This document shows, in pieces, positions 14,023 to 22,622 of a stretch of DNA of 27,528 nt (within the stretch, counting starts at the first letter, position 1; every line of letters starts with the position of its first letter). The notes under the pieces are model-generated. The model ran no database searches and was not told the origin of the DNA. It was given only the letters and a program-made list of their open reading frames with translations. Source of the DNA: a virus. The stretch covers positions 1-27,528 of the IMG/VR virus record IMGVR_UViG_3300019828_000483. One strand, 5' to 3'. The translations under genes were made by a program, and so were the position numbers.

Positions 14023-15810
14023 ATGGTTTCAATACCTAGACTTAAACAGATACAACCTTCAAGTGGTCTTCCTAGTAATGATAGGATCAATCTTAATGTT
14101 CGTGATCAGTCAGCTAATATTCAAAACAGAACTAATCAATTAGTTAATCTTGGTGATACAGCACTTAAAGTAGATAAGGCTTACGAGGATGACAAGATTG
14201 ATACTTTATCTTCTGAAGCTAATCAAGCTTACAACGAGTGGAGTGTTCAAAAACTTCAAGAGTTAAAGAATCATAAAGGTGATCCGACTGATGCTTACGC
14301 TCAATATGATTTAGATGAGAAAGAGTTCTTCGATGGTCTAAGAGATTCAAGACCTAATCTAAATGAGAGAGTTCGTAACGGTGTTGAATCTAAACTAGCC
14401 AAGAGTCAAGGTTCACAAAGAATTAGAGTTCTTAAGCAGCGTGGTTATCAAAAGGAAGTTTATGAGAATAATCTTTTCGAGTCTGATATTAAATTAGATA
14501 AGAAGCATCTCTCTGTGGACATAAGTAACTTCAAACTTGAAAACGCTACAACTACATTTCCTTTTGATAGAGGATTAATCGATCTCAAAGAAAAGATTGT
14601 CAAGAGAGGAATCAAACAGGGTACTGCTGAGATTGTAGATGACCCTGACTCACCTGCTAACTATACTTACACTAATGAAGACGGTGAGGAAATAAGAGTT
14701 AAAGTTAGTGATACGGTCACAAACAGAGTCAATAAGGAAACTAGCGAAGGTGTCTATGAAGCATTAAATACTATGATAACTTCAGGTGAACTTGATAAAG
14801 CTAAAGCATTAAATGTTAAATACGCACCTCATTTAACGTCAACTCAACGTACTAGGATCAATACCAAGTTAGGTAAAGAAGATATTAAGAAGCAAGCTAG
14901 TGAGAAATTAGCTAAGTTATCTAAATTGACCGAAGAGAAAAAGATTCAAGCTATTGAAAATGAAAAAGACCCTGTAATGAAGAAGGAAATGGCATCGTTG
15001 AAACTACATGGTGATAATGCAATTAAAAGTCTTAGGAATAATCTGTATGATAATAATACTAAGAAAGCTCTTACCATCATTGCTGAAATGGATAAACAAG
15101 GTAAGGTAATTAGCGAACGATCAATCACTGAAGATAAAAAACTTAAAGCTTTAATGTCTGAAGGTAGAATGAGTTCTACACAAAGAGAAATGATACTAGA
15201 GAGATTTAATACTCCTAAGATAAGTAGAGATAGTTCAGTAGCCAAACTGAGTAAATTAAAAAGAGGTAAGATTGAAGGTATGGATATTAGTACTATGCCA
15301 GTTGAGAAGTTTCAAGAGTTCTTGGTAGGATTAGATGAAACAGACAAACGTAGAGAGATGAATAGTTTTAATAAAATGAATGACGTAATGAAGACCTCGA
15401 AAACTAAAGGTCAATCTTATCTAAGTACTCAATCTAACGGATTAAAACTTCTAAAGATTAAACTTAATAGTAGAGTATTTAAAGTTAAGAGTAACGCAAA
15501 CTTGAGCAAGAGAGATAAGAAAGTTATGAACGGACTACAGGATGAATTCTCAGAATTCATGTTACCTGAAGATGGTAAAACACCTACAATGATTGAAGCT
15601 AATGAGTGGTTAGATGGAAAGGTTGATAAACTCGCTAGGAATAAGACCTTTAGTATAGGTGAGTTTTTAGGAAACAAGATACGTGGTGGTGAAGAGAAGA
15701 AGAGTTTCGATGACTTGACCTACTTTGAAAAGTTTCAAATGAGCAAGAAGCTCAAGTTAATCAATAAAAGTAAAAAGTCCTCAGTAAAAAATGGACAATC
15801 CGGAATTTAA
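14023..15810 (+). CDS. Internal virion protein (T7 gp15-like position)
   Basis: A 595-aa, highly charged, mostly helical protein without cysteine pairs or membrane segments. The opening 'SIPRLKQIQPSSGLPS..R' and a long following helix are typical of second ejection proteins. Repeated Lys/Glu helices run through the middle, such as EKLAKLSKLTEEKKIQAIEN. In T7-like phages the equivalent gp15 joins gp16 to form the conduit crossing the periplasm and inner membrane. AGGAG is 8 bases upstream of ATG 14023. The C-terminus is basic (KLINKSKKSSVKNGQSG). Sequence identity with gp15 is not evident, so order and build carry the call. Confidence 0.7.
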   Translation: MVSIPRLKQIQPSSGLPSNDRINLNVRDQSANIQNRTNQLVNLGDTALKVDKAYEDDKIDTLSSEANQAYNEWSVQKLQELKNHKGDPTDAYAQYDLDEKEFFDGLRDSRPNLNERVRNGVESKLAKSQGSQRIRVLKQRGYQKEVYENNLFESDIKLDKKHLSVDISNFKLENATTTFPFDRGLIDLKEKIVKRGIKQGTAEIVDDPDSPANYTYTNEDGEEIRVKVSDTVTNRVNKETSEGVYEALNTMITSGELDKAKALNVKYAPHLTSTQRTRINTKLGKEDIKKQASEKLAKLSKLTEEKKIQAIENEKDPVMKKEMASLKLHGDNAIKSLRNNLYDNNTKKALTIIAEMDKQGKVISERSITEDKKLKALMSEGRMSSTQREMILERFNTPKISRDSSVAKLSKLKRGKIEGMDISTMPVEKFQEFLVGLDETDKRREMNSFNKMNDVMKTSKTKGQSYLSTQSNGLKLLKIKLNSRVFKVKSNANLSKRDKKVMNGLQDEFSEFMLPEDGKTPTMIEANEWLDGKVDKLARNKTFSIGEFLGNKIRGGEEKKSFDDLTYFEKFQMSKKLKLINKSKKSSVKNGQSGI

Positions 15811-15889
15811 GAAATTCGTAGAAGGTGAACTAAATGGATAAATTTCTCAAGCGAAAATACAGATCAAGAAGTAGCAGACATTTTAAGAA
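15791..15889 (+). other. Frame-broken start region of the giant ejection protein
   Basis: The giant frame has no ATG, GTG or TTG before 15889, and that ATG lacks a ribosome site. Yet the frame is open from 15829 and reads INFSSENTDQEVADILR just before the ATG, which looks like real protein. AGGTGA (15823-15828) lies 5 bases before ATG 15834, but from there the frame is AAA TTT CTC; reading TTT-C as TTC (+1) enters the giant frame and gives MDKFSSENTDQE. A second candidate, ATG 15791, gives MDNPEFKKFVEGELNG before a stop, and would need one added base. Confidence 0.6.
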
Positions 15890-18800
15890 TGACTCCTACT
15901 CACTCTCCTGAAGATTCAGTTAAGAATATTGAAAGAGCTACTAGAGCAGGTGTTCATCCTGATGAGTATGTTAAAATGAAAGAAGACTACGATCCTGAGT
16001 TTGACATTCAGGATAGAGTTCCTGCTTCAGTTGACCCTGTGATAACTAGAAAAATGTCTGAGTCTTCTGAGGATGCTAACTTAATTAAAGAAGATTTAGG
16101 ATTATGGGGTGAAATTAAAAAGCGTGTTGATTATATCGGGTACAATCTCCTTGGTAAGAGAGAACTAGAAACAGAAATTACAAAATTACAAATTGAAAAC
16201 TGGAGGTCAGAAACTCCTCTATCTGAAGATAAGCAAGAGTTTCTTCAATTCCTAAAAGAACAACGTCAATCAGAACTTGAACCTTTTGAAGACTTAGGAA
16301 CTACTGCTGAAGTAGTAGGTCAAGGTGTAGGTGTTGTAGGGGATATGGTTCAAACAATCTTCGACAACAAACTCGAAATTGCTTCTATAACTGCAGCAGG
16401 GTCTGTCATTCCTGGGGTTGGTACAGGTGTTGCATTCAGTGCAGCTACTACAGCAGCTTTCATGGCTGATGCGTATAAGAAAACTTCAGCAGCTACATTT
16501 GATGAAATTAGTAATATGACTGATGAAGAAGGTAAACCTTTAAACTTACCAAGGAATCAAGTTAACAATATATCCACAGGTGTTGGAGCTGCTGCAGGGG
16601 CTTTAGAAGCTATTACAGGTAAGTTCTTAACTAAAGGGTTAGGGAAGTTAATCAAACCTAAAGACCTTGTTAAAATGGTTGTGAAGAGTCCTGCCAAAGT
16701 AGCAATGATGAACGCTTTTGGTGAAGTCAGTAAGACAGCTATCGCCAGTGGTGGTGAAGAAGTATCGGCTGAGATAGCTTCCATACTAGGTGAAAATTAC
16801 GCTAGAGGAGCTTTAACTGAAGAAGGATTATTTAATGCTATTGTAGAAACTACTAAACAGATTGGAACAGATAAAGAAACCCAGAAACGTCTAGGTATGA
16901 CTTTACTTGTAGGAGCTGTAGCGAGTGGTGGTATTACTGGAGTAACTGGCGCAGCTACATTTAAAAGAAATGTTAAAGCTATTGAAAATAATAATCAATT
17001 CATCGAAGAACGTACAATCTTTGAAGAAAAGAATAAAACTAAATTAAAGAAAGTAAACGAAACTATTAAAGTAATAGAAGCTCAGAACGATTTTCTAAAT
17101 ACTGCTCACAGCTTATCTCAAGCTAAGATCAATGAATTATCTCCTGAGAAAAGAGGGGAATTATTAAAAGACATGTTCGACTCAAATGAGTTTGAAGGTA
17201 AGGTTCATTTCAATCAATCTGATTTAGATATGCTTGCTAAAACTGATCCTGAGTTATTAGCTAAGATGAGAGAGTTAGACATTACTGAATCTACAGAGAG
17301 TGAAACAGAATCAGGATTAGCTCTTGATCCTCATAGGTTTTTAGAATTAGTTACTGAAGCTCCTAGCTTAACAGAGTTTATGAGAATGAACCCTACAGCT
17401 CCGAATCCCTTGGAGTCTAAAGTCCTTCTTAAGAAATTAAAAGAAACTGAAGCTAAGAAGCAAGCTATATTTGAAGCCAAGGGTGTTGAGGGAGAACTTA
17501 CTCCTGAGCAAATTAAAACTTTAGATGAATTAGATGCTGAAGTTGAAGCTACTTTAAACGATGGTCTAGATGGTTACATTGATGACTTTAAACCTTCTCC
17601 TGTCCTTAACTTAACTCTTAATAAGGAGAAGGGTGGTACTAACTTCCTAAGTGATCAGGGTGACATTAGACTTGAAGTGGCTAACATAATGGTTGATAAG
17701 TTTAATAGAGATGAGCGTTTAATTGAAAATAGAATTATCAAAGCAAATGATAAAATATTATTAGAACAACAGTTAAGAGATAATAAAGAAGCTAATGAGG
17801 TACTTACTAAATTTAAACCAGTAGGTGATCAGACTCATTCTGATTTAGCTATCGACCTTAAGAAGTTATCACCAGAACTTAGAGAGAAGTACGGTAAAGA
17901 TAAAAAGCTAAGATCAAGGAAAGTATTCAAGAAAGATGGTATGTCACTTGAGGAATCAGCAGCATTAGCAGGTTTTAAAAGTGGTGAGGAACTACTTCAG
18001 GTTCTCTCTGAGACTCCTAATAAGAATGATCTATTCATAGCTAGACAGGACACTCTTAGAAAGATTAGAAAGCAAGTTAAAGAGGTCAGGGAGAAGTCGT
18101 ATGAAGATAGACTCAATAAGGTATTTGATCAGGTAGTTAAACTCCACGCTGAGGAGATGAAGGTTATCAAGAAGAATAAATGGGGTGTCTTCAAAAGTGG
18201 TCTTAGAGATACGCAAAAGATTCCTAACTTCAGAGATGTAGATTTCAAGAATAGTAAGAGAGTTATTAATTTACCTGACCCTATCTTGGCAGAGTTAAAC
18301 AATAAGGCTCGTTCTATTGTTAAGAAGACTAAGGTCGGTAACATATCTCCTAAACAGTTCAATGCTGCAGAAAGAGTTCTTCAGAAGAGATACTTGGATC
18401 ACATGATGAACAATGAGGTTGAGCAAGGTTACGCTACTAAAGAGAAAGTTATTCTTAATGCTGAATTAACTAGAGAATCTCTCAAAGCCAAGAAAAGAAT
18501 AGGTGACGCTAAGACCTTTGTTAAAAGATTAACTAATAAACGTACACAGAAAATGCTCAAAAAGTCAGGACTTGATGTGCAGGTTAATGAACTGTTAGAT
18601 ATTTTTGACATTGATCCTTCAAAGAGAAAAAGAAACGATAGACAAGCAAATTACTTTGAACACTTAGCAAGACTTGAAGCTAATGGTGAAAGTATAATAG
18701 TACCTGATACTCTAACTGATGTTAGACAACGTGGTGCTGATATGACAGTCGATCAATACTTAATGGTGATTGATAAACTTAGACACTTAGAACATCAGGC

Positions 18801-21681
18801 TAAGTTGGTAAACAAACTAACTGTGATAAATGATAAAAGAGAGAAGGCTAATAAACTTAATACTCTCGAAGCTGTCAGCAATGATCTATCTGAAGACTTA
18901 GTTTTAAATCATCCTAAGCACGACTCCAGTAAGACGGCTGAAGATGTTGATAATCCTAACTCTAAAGGTTTAAGACAGTGGGTAGGAGAAAAGTTGTCTC
19001 TTGGCGGTGCTGCATTTACTAACTTTAAAAACGTATTCACTGAATTAGATCAAGAAGCTTTAAATGGAGTTCACTATGACACTGTAGTAAACAGAATGGT
19101 TGAGCGTGAAACATTTAAAAGAGAAAGATTAAGTGGCATAGTAGATCAGATAAAAGCTATCGGTGAACAATATGGTGATAAAGATTTCAAAGCGGCTTTC
19201 AATGAGTTCGTAACTATCGAAGAGTTTAAAGGGTACAAGGCACTAGGTAATGGTAAGATGGCTAAGTCTGATTTATGGACACTCTTAGCTTACATGGGTG
19301 ATCCTGATGCACTTAACAGGATGGAGAATTTCAAACACTCTATTACTGGTGACACATTATCTAGTGCAACTATCATGCAAGCCTTAGAATCAAGCCTAAA
19401 TGATAAAGATGCTTTATTAGTTCAGAACTTCGCTAACATATTTAAAAGCTTTGAGAGCGAAGCTAAGGACTTACATCTTAGAACTACAGGTGTTGAGCCT
19501 ACAATGATTGTAGGTGTACCATTTACTTTCAAAGGTAAAGTTTATGAAGGTGGGTATATACCTAACAATTATTTAAACAATACTACTGAGCAAAGGATTG
19601 AACAATTCCAAGAAATAATGGGTGAGAAGTCTGCTGCATTTTTCGGAGAGACTGATGGTAGAATAATCGCTCAAATGAGAGCGGCTGAACAAACTGATCA
19701 AGGTAGATTAATTCAACGTAAGGGGTCGAATAGTCAACTAGACACAGACTTCAGAAAGATTCTCCAATCCTTTGAAGAACATGTTCACGATGTTGCGTAT
19801 CGTGAAGCAGGATTAGATACTCTTAAAATATTAAAAGATAAGACTTATAAAATGGCAATAATAGATACAGTAGGTGAAGCAAAATATAACACTGCTGTAA
19901 GTGCTGTTATTGAAACTATAGGGAAGGCTGATAATACTGATAACAATGGTGTGTTCGGAGCAGAGACTAAATTTATTAATGATATGTTTAAAGCTTTTGA
20001 GCAGAACTTCGCAGTAAACGCACTAGGTGGGAACTTAAAATCTGTAGCTATGCAACCTCTTTCCCTTGCTACTGCAGCACTTAGAATGGGTCCTAAAGGT
20101 AAAAGATATTTAGCTAAGGCTGTAGGTGTAGCAATACAACAATTATTAACTGGTAAATATAATAGTGAATATTTCAATAGAGCTATCGAAGTTAATAACG
20201 ATCTAAAAACTAACAGAGATGGAATAGATGATACTCTTACCTCATCTACTTTCGATCATCTTGACGTTACTACTAACTTACCTCCTAAATTGAGAGGACT
20301 TAAGAATCTTAGAAAGAAGTATGTTGAGAAGATGATGATTGGATTAAGTACCTTCGATCTACATTTAAAAGCTGCTACTTCTCTTGCGGCTCATGCTCAA
20401 TTTATTAATGGAGATGTTAAAAATTTCGATAACGCTACGTTAGCTTCAATGTCTCAAGCCGACATTGATGTAGCTGCTAAAAAATATGTTAAACAGTTAT
20501 CAGATTTAGCATTAACTACAAGTGCCACTATTGATAAGTCTGCTGTAGAAAAGATTACACAAATGAGAATGTTCACTAGGTTCTACACCGATGTTAGATC
20601 ACAATTAAATACTGGGTTATCTCAAGGTAGAAAGATTAGAAACGCAACATCTCAAGGAGATTATAAATCAGCTATGAGAGATGCAGGTAATCTATATTTA
20701 GTTTATACTCTTAATAAATTGTATGTTGATCTTCTATATCAGGAAGAAGAAAACATCGTTACAGAGTTTTTAGACATTAGAGACTTTGATGATGTTAAAA
20801 GTTTCGCACTCTCTGCAGCTTTAGGTCCTGCTAGTGTCTTCACAGGTTCAATACCTGTAGTAAGAGATATTCAATTCGCAGCTCAAAGTTATTCAAGTAG
20901 AAAAGATGTTAACACTTGGTTAGGTAGAGCATTGACTGATGTTACTATGGGAGGTCTTGCGGTTTACGATTATGTAACTGAAGGTGAGACTTCTGATAGT
21001 AGAGAGAAAGGTTTCTACAATACAGGAAGTGCTGTAACAGGTATACCTACTAAAAAGATTAGAGACTATTATGAGTTCATCTCTGATGAGACAGGTGTTG
21101 ATCCTGTTGAACTTATATCTGATCAAATGAGTAGAACTTCTGAAGCTATTATAGAATATATTTTAAAGAACGAAGGTGATCCTTCAAAGGCTGAAGAAAT
21201 TGAAGCGTTGAAAGAATACCAAGGGCAAATAGCTCCGCAAGATGTTCAAGGTTTAGTTCCTGAGAATACTATTGAAAGTTTAAAGCTTAACTCTTGGCAA
21301 GATGTAAACCCTGATACAGGTGCTGCAGGAGTATTTCAATTTACTGAAGCAAGGTGGGAAGAGATTTCTGAAGAAGCTGAAGACTTAGAATTAAGTGAAG
21401 AAGGTAGAATTTCTAAAGATGATTCTGAGCAAGTTAAAGCAATGGAATGGAGTCTTGAGCAAAACGCTAGGACTCTTAACGCTTTCGGTATGGAGACTAC
21501 TACAGACAATTTATACGGTACTCACAGGTTCGGAGCTGATGATTTTACTGCTATACTATTTGCGAAGGACTCTGACAAGTTAGAAGGTATAGTGTCAGAT
21601 ATGGGTCTATTTAAAGGTTTTAAGACAGTTAAGCAAGTTAAAGATTTCATTGCTAAACAGGTTAAAAATGTCAATAATTAA
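15889..21681 (+). CDS. Giant ejection protein with C-terminal lytic-transglycosylase-like domain
   Basis: A 1930-aa internal virion protein, the likely counterpart of T7 gp16. Hydrophobic Gly/Ala-rich segments near residues 138-195, 232-250 and 335-360 (for example LEIASITAAGSVIPGVGTGV) would insert into membrane. Long charged helices fill residues 360-1000. A middle region with 'EGGYIPNNYL' and 'NALGGNLKSVAMQPLSLA' resembles large podovirus ejection proteins. Near the end lies an SLT-like motif set: Glu1796 in 'NTIESLKLNSW', GAAGVFQFTEARW from 1811, and NLYGTHRFGADD from 1874, the order seen in soluble lytic transglycosylases, though the Glu-to-GAAG spacing is a few residues long. T7 gp16 has this domain at its N-terminus, so placement differs. 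The true start is probably upstream at 15834, with a one-base frame break. Confidence 0.85.
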   Translation: MTPTHSPEDSVKNIERATRAGVHPDEYVKMKEDYDPEFDIQDRVPASVDPVITRKMSESSEDANLIKEDLGLWGEIKKRVDYIGYNLLGKRELETEITKLQIENWRSETPLSEDKQEFLQFLKEQRQSELEPFEDLGTTAEVVGQGVGVVGDMVQTIFDNKLEIASITAAGSVIPGVGTGVAFSAATTAAFMADAYKKTSAATFDEISNMTDEEGKPLNLPRNQVNNISTGVGAAAGALEAITGKFLTKGLGKLIKPKDLVKMVVKSPAKVAMMNAFGEVSKTAIASGGEEVSAEIASILGENYARGALTEEGLFNAIVETTKQIGTDKETQKRLGMTLLVGAVASGGITGVTGAATFKRNVKAIENNNQFIEERTIFEEKNKTKLKKVNETIKVIEAQNDFLNTAHSLSQAKINELSPEKRGELLKDMFDSNEFEGKVHFNQSDLDMLAKTDPELLAKMRELDITESTESETESGLALDPHRFLELVTEAPSLTEFMRMNPTAPNPLESKVLLKKLKETEAKKQAIFEAKGVEGELTPEQIKTLDELDAEVEATLNDGLDGYIDDFKPSPVLNLTLNKEKGGTNFLSDQGDIRLEVANIMVDKFNRDERLIENRIIKANDKILLEQQLRDNKEANEVLTKFKPVGDQTHSDLAIDLKKLSPELREKYGKDKKLRSRKVFKKDGMSLEESAALAGFKSGEELLQVLSETPNKNDLFIARQDTLRKIRKQVKEVREKSYEDRLNKVFDQVVKLHAEEMKVIKKNKWGVFKSGLRDTQKIPNFRDVDFKNSKRVINLPDPILAELNNKARSIVKKTKVGNISPKQFNAAERVLQKRYLDHMMNNEVEQGYATKEKVILNAELTRESLKAKKRIGDAKTFVKRLTNKRTQKMLKKSGLDVQVNELLDIFDIDPSKRKRNDRQANYFEHLARLEANGESIIVPDTLTDVRQRGADMTVDQYLMVIDKLRHLEHQAKLVNKLTVINDKREKANKLNTLEAVSNDLSEDLVLNHPKHDSSKTAEDVDNPNSKGLRQWVGEKLSLGGAAFTNFKNVFTELDQEALNGVHYDTVVNRMVERETFKRERLSGIVDQIKAIGEQYGDKDFKAAFNEFVTIEEFKGYKALGNGKMAKSDLWTLLAYMGDPDALNRMENFKHSITGDTLSSATIMQALESSLNDKDALLVQNFANIFKSFESEAKDLHLRTTGVEPTMIVGVPFTFKGKVYEGGYIPNNYLNNTTEQRIEQFQEIMGEKSAAFFGETDGRIIAQMRAAEQTDQGRLIQRKGSNSQLDTDFRKILQSFEEHVHDVAYREAGLDTLKILKDKTYKMAIIDTVGEAKYNTAVSAVIETIGKADNTDNNGVFGAETKFINDMFKAFEQNFAVNALGGNLKSVAMQPLSLATAALRMGPKGKRYLAKAVGVAIQQLLTGKYNSEYFNRAIEVNNDLKTNRDGIDDTLTSSTFDHLDVTTNLPPKLRGLKNLRKKYVEKMMIGLSTFDLHLKAATSLAAHAQFINGDVKNFDNATLASMSQADIDVAAKKYVKQLSDLALTTSATIDKSAVEKITQMRMFTRFYTDVRSQLNTGLSQGRKIRNATSQGDYKSAMRDAGNLYLVYTLNKLYVDLLYQEEENIVTEFLDIRDFDDVKSFALSAALGPASVFTGSIPVVRDIQFAAQSYSSRKDVNTWLGRALTDVTMGGLAVYDYVTEGETSDSREKGFYNTGSAVTGIPTKKIRDYYEFISDETGVDPVELISDQMSRTSEAIIEYILKNEGDPSKAEEIEALKEYQGQIAPQDVQGLVPENTIESLKLNSWQDVNPDTGAAGVFQFTEARWEEISEEAEDLELSEEGRISKDDSEQVKAMEWSLEQNARTLNAFGMETTTDNLYGTHRFGADDFTAILFAKDSDKLEGIVSDMGLFKGFKTVKQVKDFIAKQVKNVNN

Positions 21682-21700
21682 TTAAACAAGGATATACAAC

Positions 21701-22621
21701 ATGTCACGTTCTACTTACGCACCTAAAGAAAGCTACACTGGTAACGGTACAGTTTCAGCATACACTTTTGATTTCAAGATTGAAGCTACGTCTCAATTAC
21801 TAATTGTTATCTTAGATAATGCAGGTCTTGAGATTCAGCGAGGTTATGGAACTGCAGCAGCTTTAGTTTCATCTATTGCATTTAATGCAAATGGTGGCGG
21901 TACTGTAACACTAACAGGAAACTTAACTGCATTATATAAAATACATTTACTCTTAGCTAACGATGCTCCTACTCAACCTTTTGAGTTTCGTAACAAGACT
22001 AGCTTTACTTTAAAGCGTTTTGAAAATGCTCTTGATTGGATTCTTGGTACTGTACAGAGATTAAGTTTCTTATCACTGTCGTCAATTAGACTTCATGATG
22101 CTGACAATGAAACAGCTTTCAATGCTCAACTTCCAATAGATGCTGCAGTTACAGGTGCTGATAAAGTTATCGCTATAAACGCAGCAGGTACAGGACTTCA
22201 ATTCGGTCCTACCATTGCTTCGATTAGTACTCTTGTCGCTGATGCTGCTGCTGCTGCAACGGCTGCTGTGATAACTGCTCAAAATGCTGCTTACGCTCCT
22301 ACAGCACTTCAAACTTTATCTTCAGGTGAACCAATTGTGATTACTCTTTTAAACAGACAGCACGTTAGAGTTCAATCTGATGGTGGTAACGTTGCAATTT
22401 CAAGTACACCTTTTGGAAGTAACGCTGCACTTTTTCAAGACGGTATGGAGATTGTAGTTGAAGCGGATAGCGCAACAGACTTTTTAACTCTGTTAGAAAA
22501 TAATGCTAACTACGGTATGCAAGGTAACGGTGGAATAGAAGTTAAATTTCCTAACGTTATCACTTTTGTCTACAATGCAACTAAACTTAGATTTCTTGTT
22601 AAATCTACAGGAGCTTTTTAA
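21701..22621 (+). CDS. Tail fibre base protein (T7 gp17 N-terminal-like)
   Basis: A 306-aa protein. Residues 1-125 fit the T7-type tail-fibre attachment domain: 'ESYTGNGTVSAYTFDFKI' then strands with LLIVILDNAGLEI, GGGTVTLTG and 'QPFEFRN', followed by a helix 'FENALDWILGTVQRLSFLS' that leaves the tail. The middle has an Ala-rich coiled coil (about residues 180-200). The C-terminal part (from about 205) is a beta domain, 'GEPIVITLLNRQHVRVQSDG' through 'FVYNATKLRFLV', common at the ends of phage adhesins. It is shorter than T7 gp17 (553 aa), so the next gene may supply the rest of the fibre. AAGGA lies 8 bases before the ATG. Confidence 0.8.
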   Translation: MSRSTYAPKESYTGNGTVSAYTFDFKIEATSQLLIVILDNAGLEIQRGYGTAAALVSSIAFNANGGGTVTLTGNLTALYKIHLLLANDAPTQPFEFRNKTSFTLKRFENALDWILGTVQRLSFLSLSSIRLHDADNETAFNAQLPIDAAVTGADKVIAINAAGTGLQFGPTIASISTLVADAAAAATAAVITAQNAAYAPTALQTLSSGEPIVITLLNRQHVRVQSDGGNVAISSTPFGSNAALFQDGMEIVVEADSATDFLTLLENNANYGMQGNGGIEVKFPNVITFVYNATKLRFLVKSTGAF

Positions 22622-22622
22622 T

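Noticed and set aside
15791-15841. 16-codon frame MDNPEFKKFVEGELNG as a separate gene
   Set aside because: No ribosome site and too short to support alone; kept only as an alternative start for the giant ejection protein if one base is missing.
15834-15911. 25-codon frame from ATG 15834 read without a shift
   Set aside because: The product is a basic Arg/Ser string that ends quickly, while the shifted frame reads smoothly into the giant protein.
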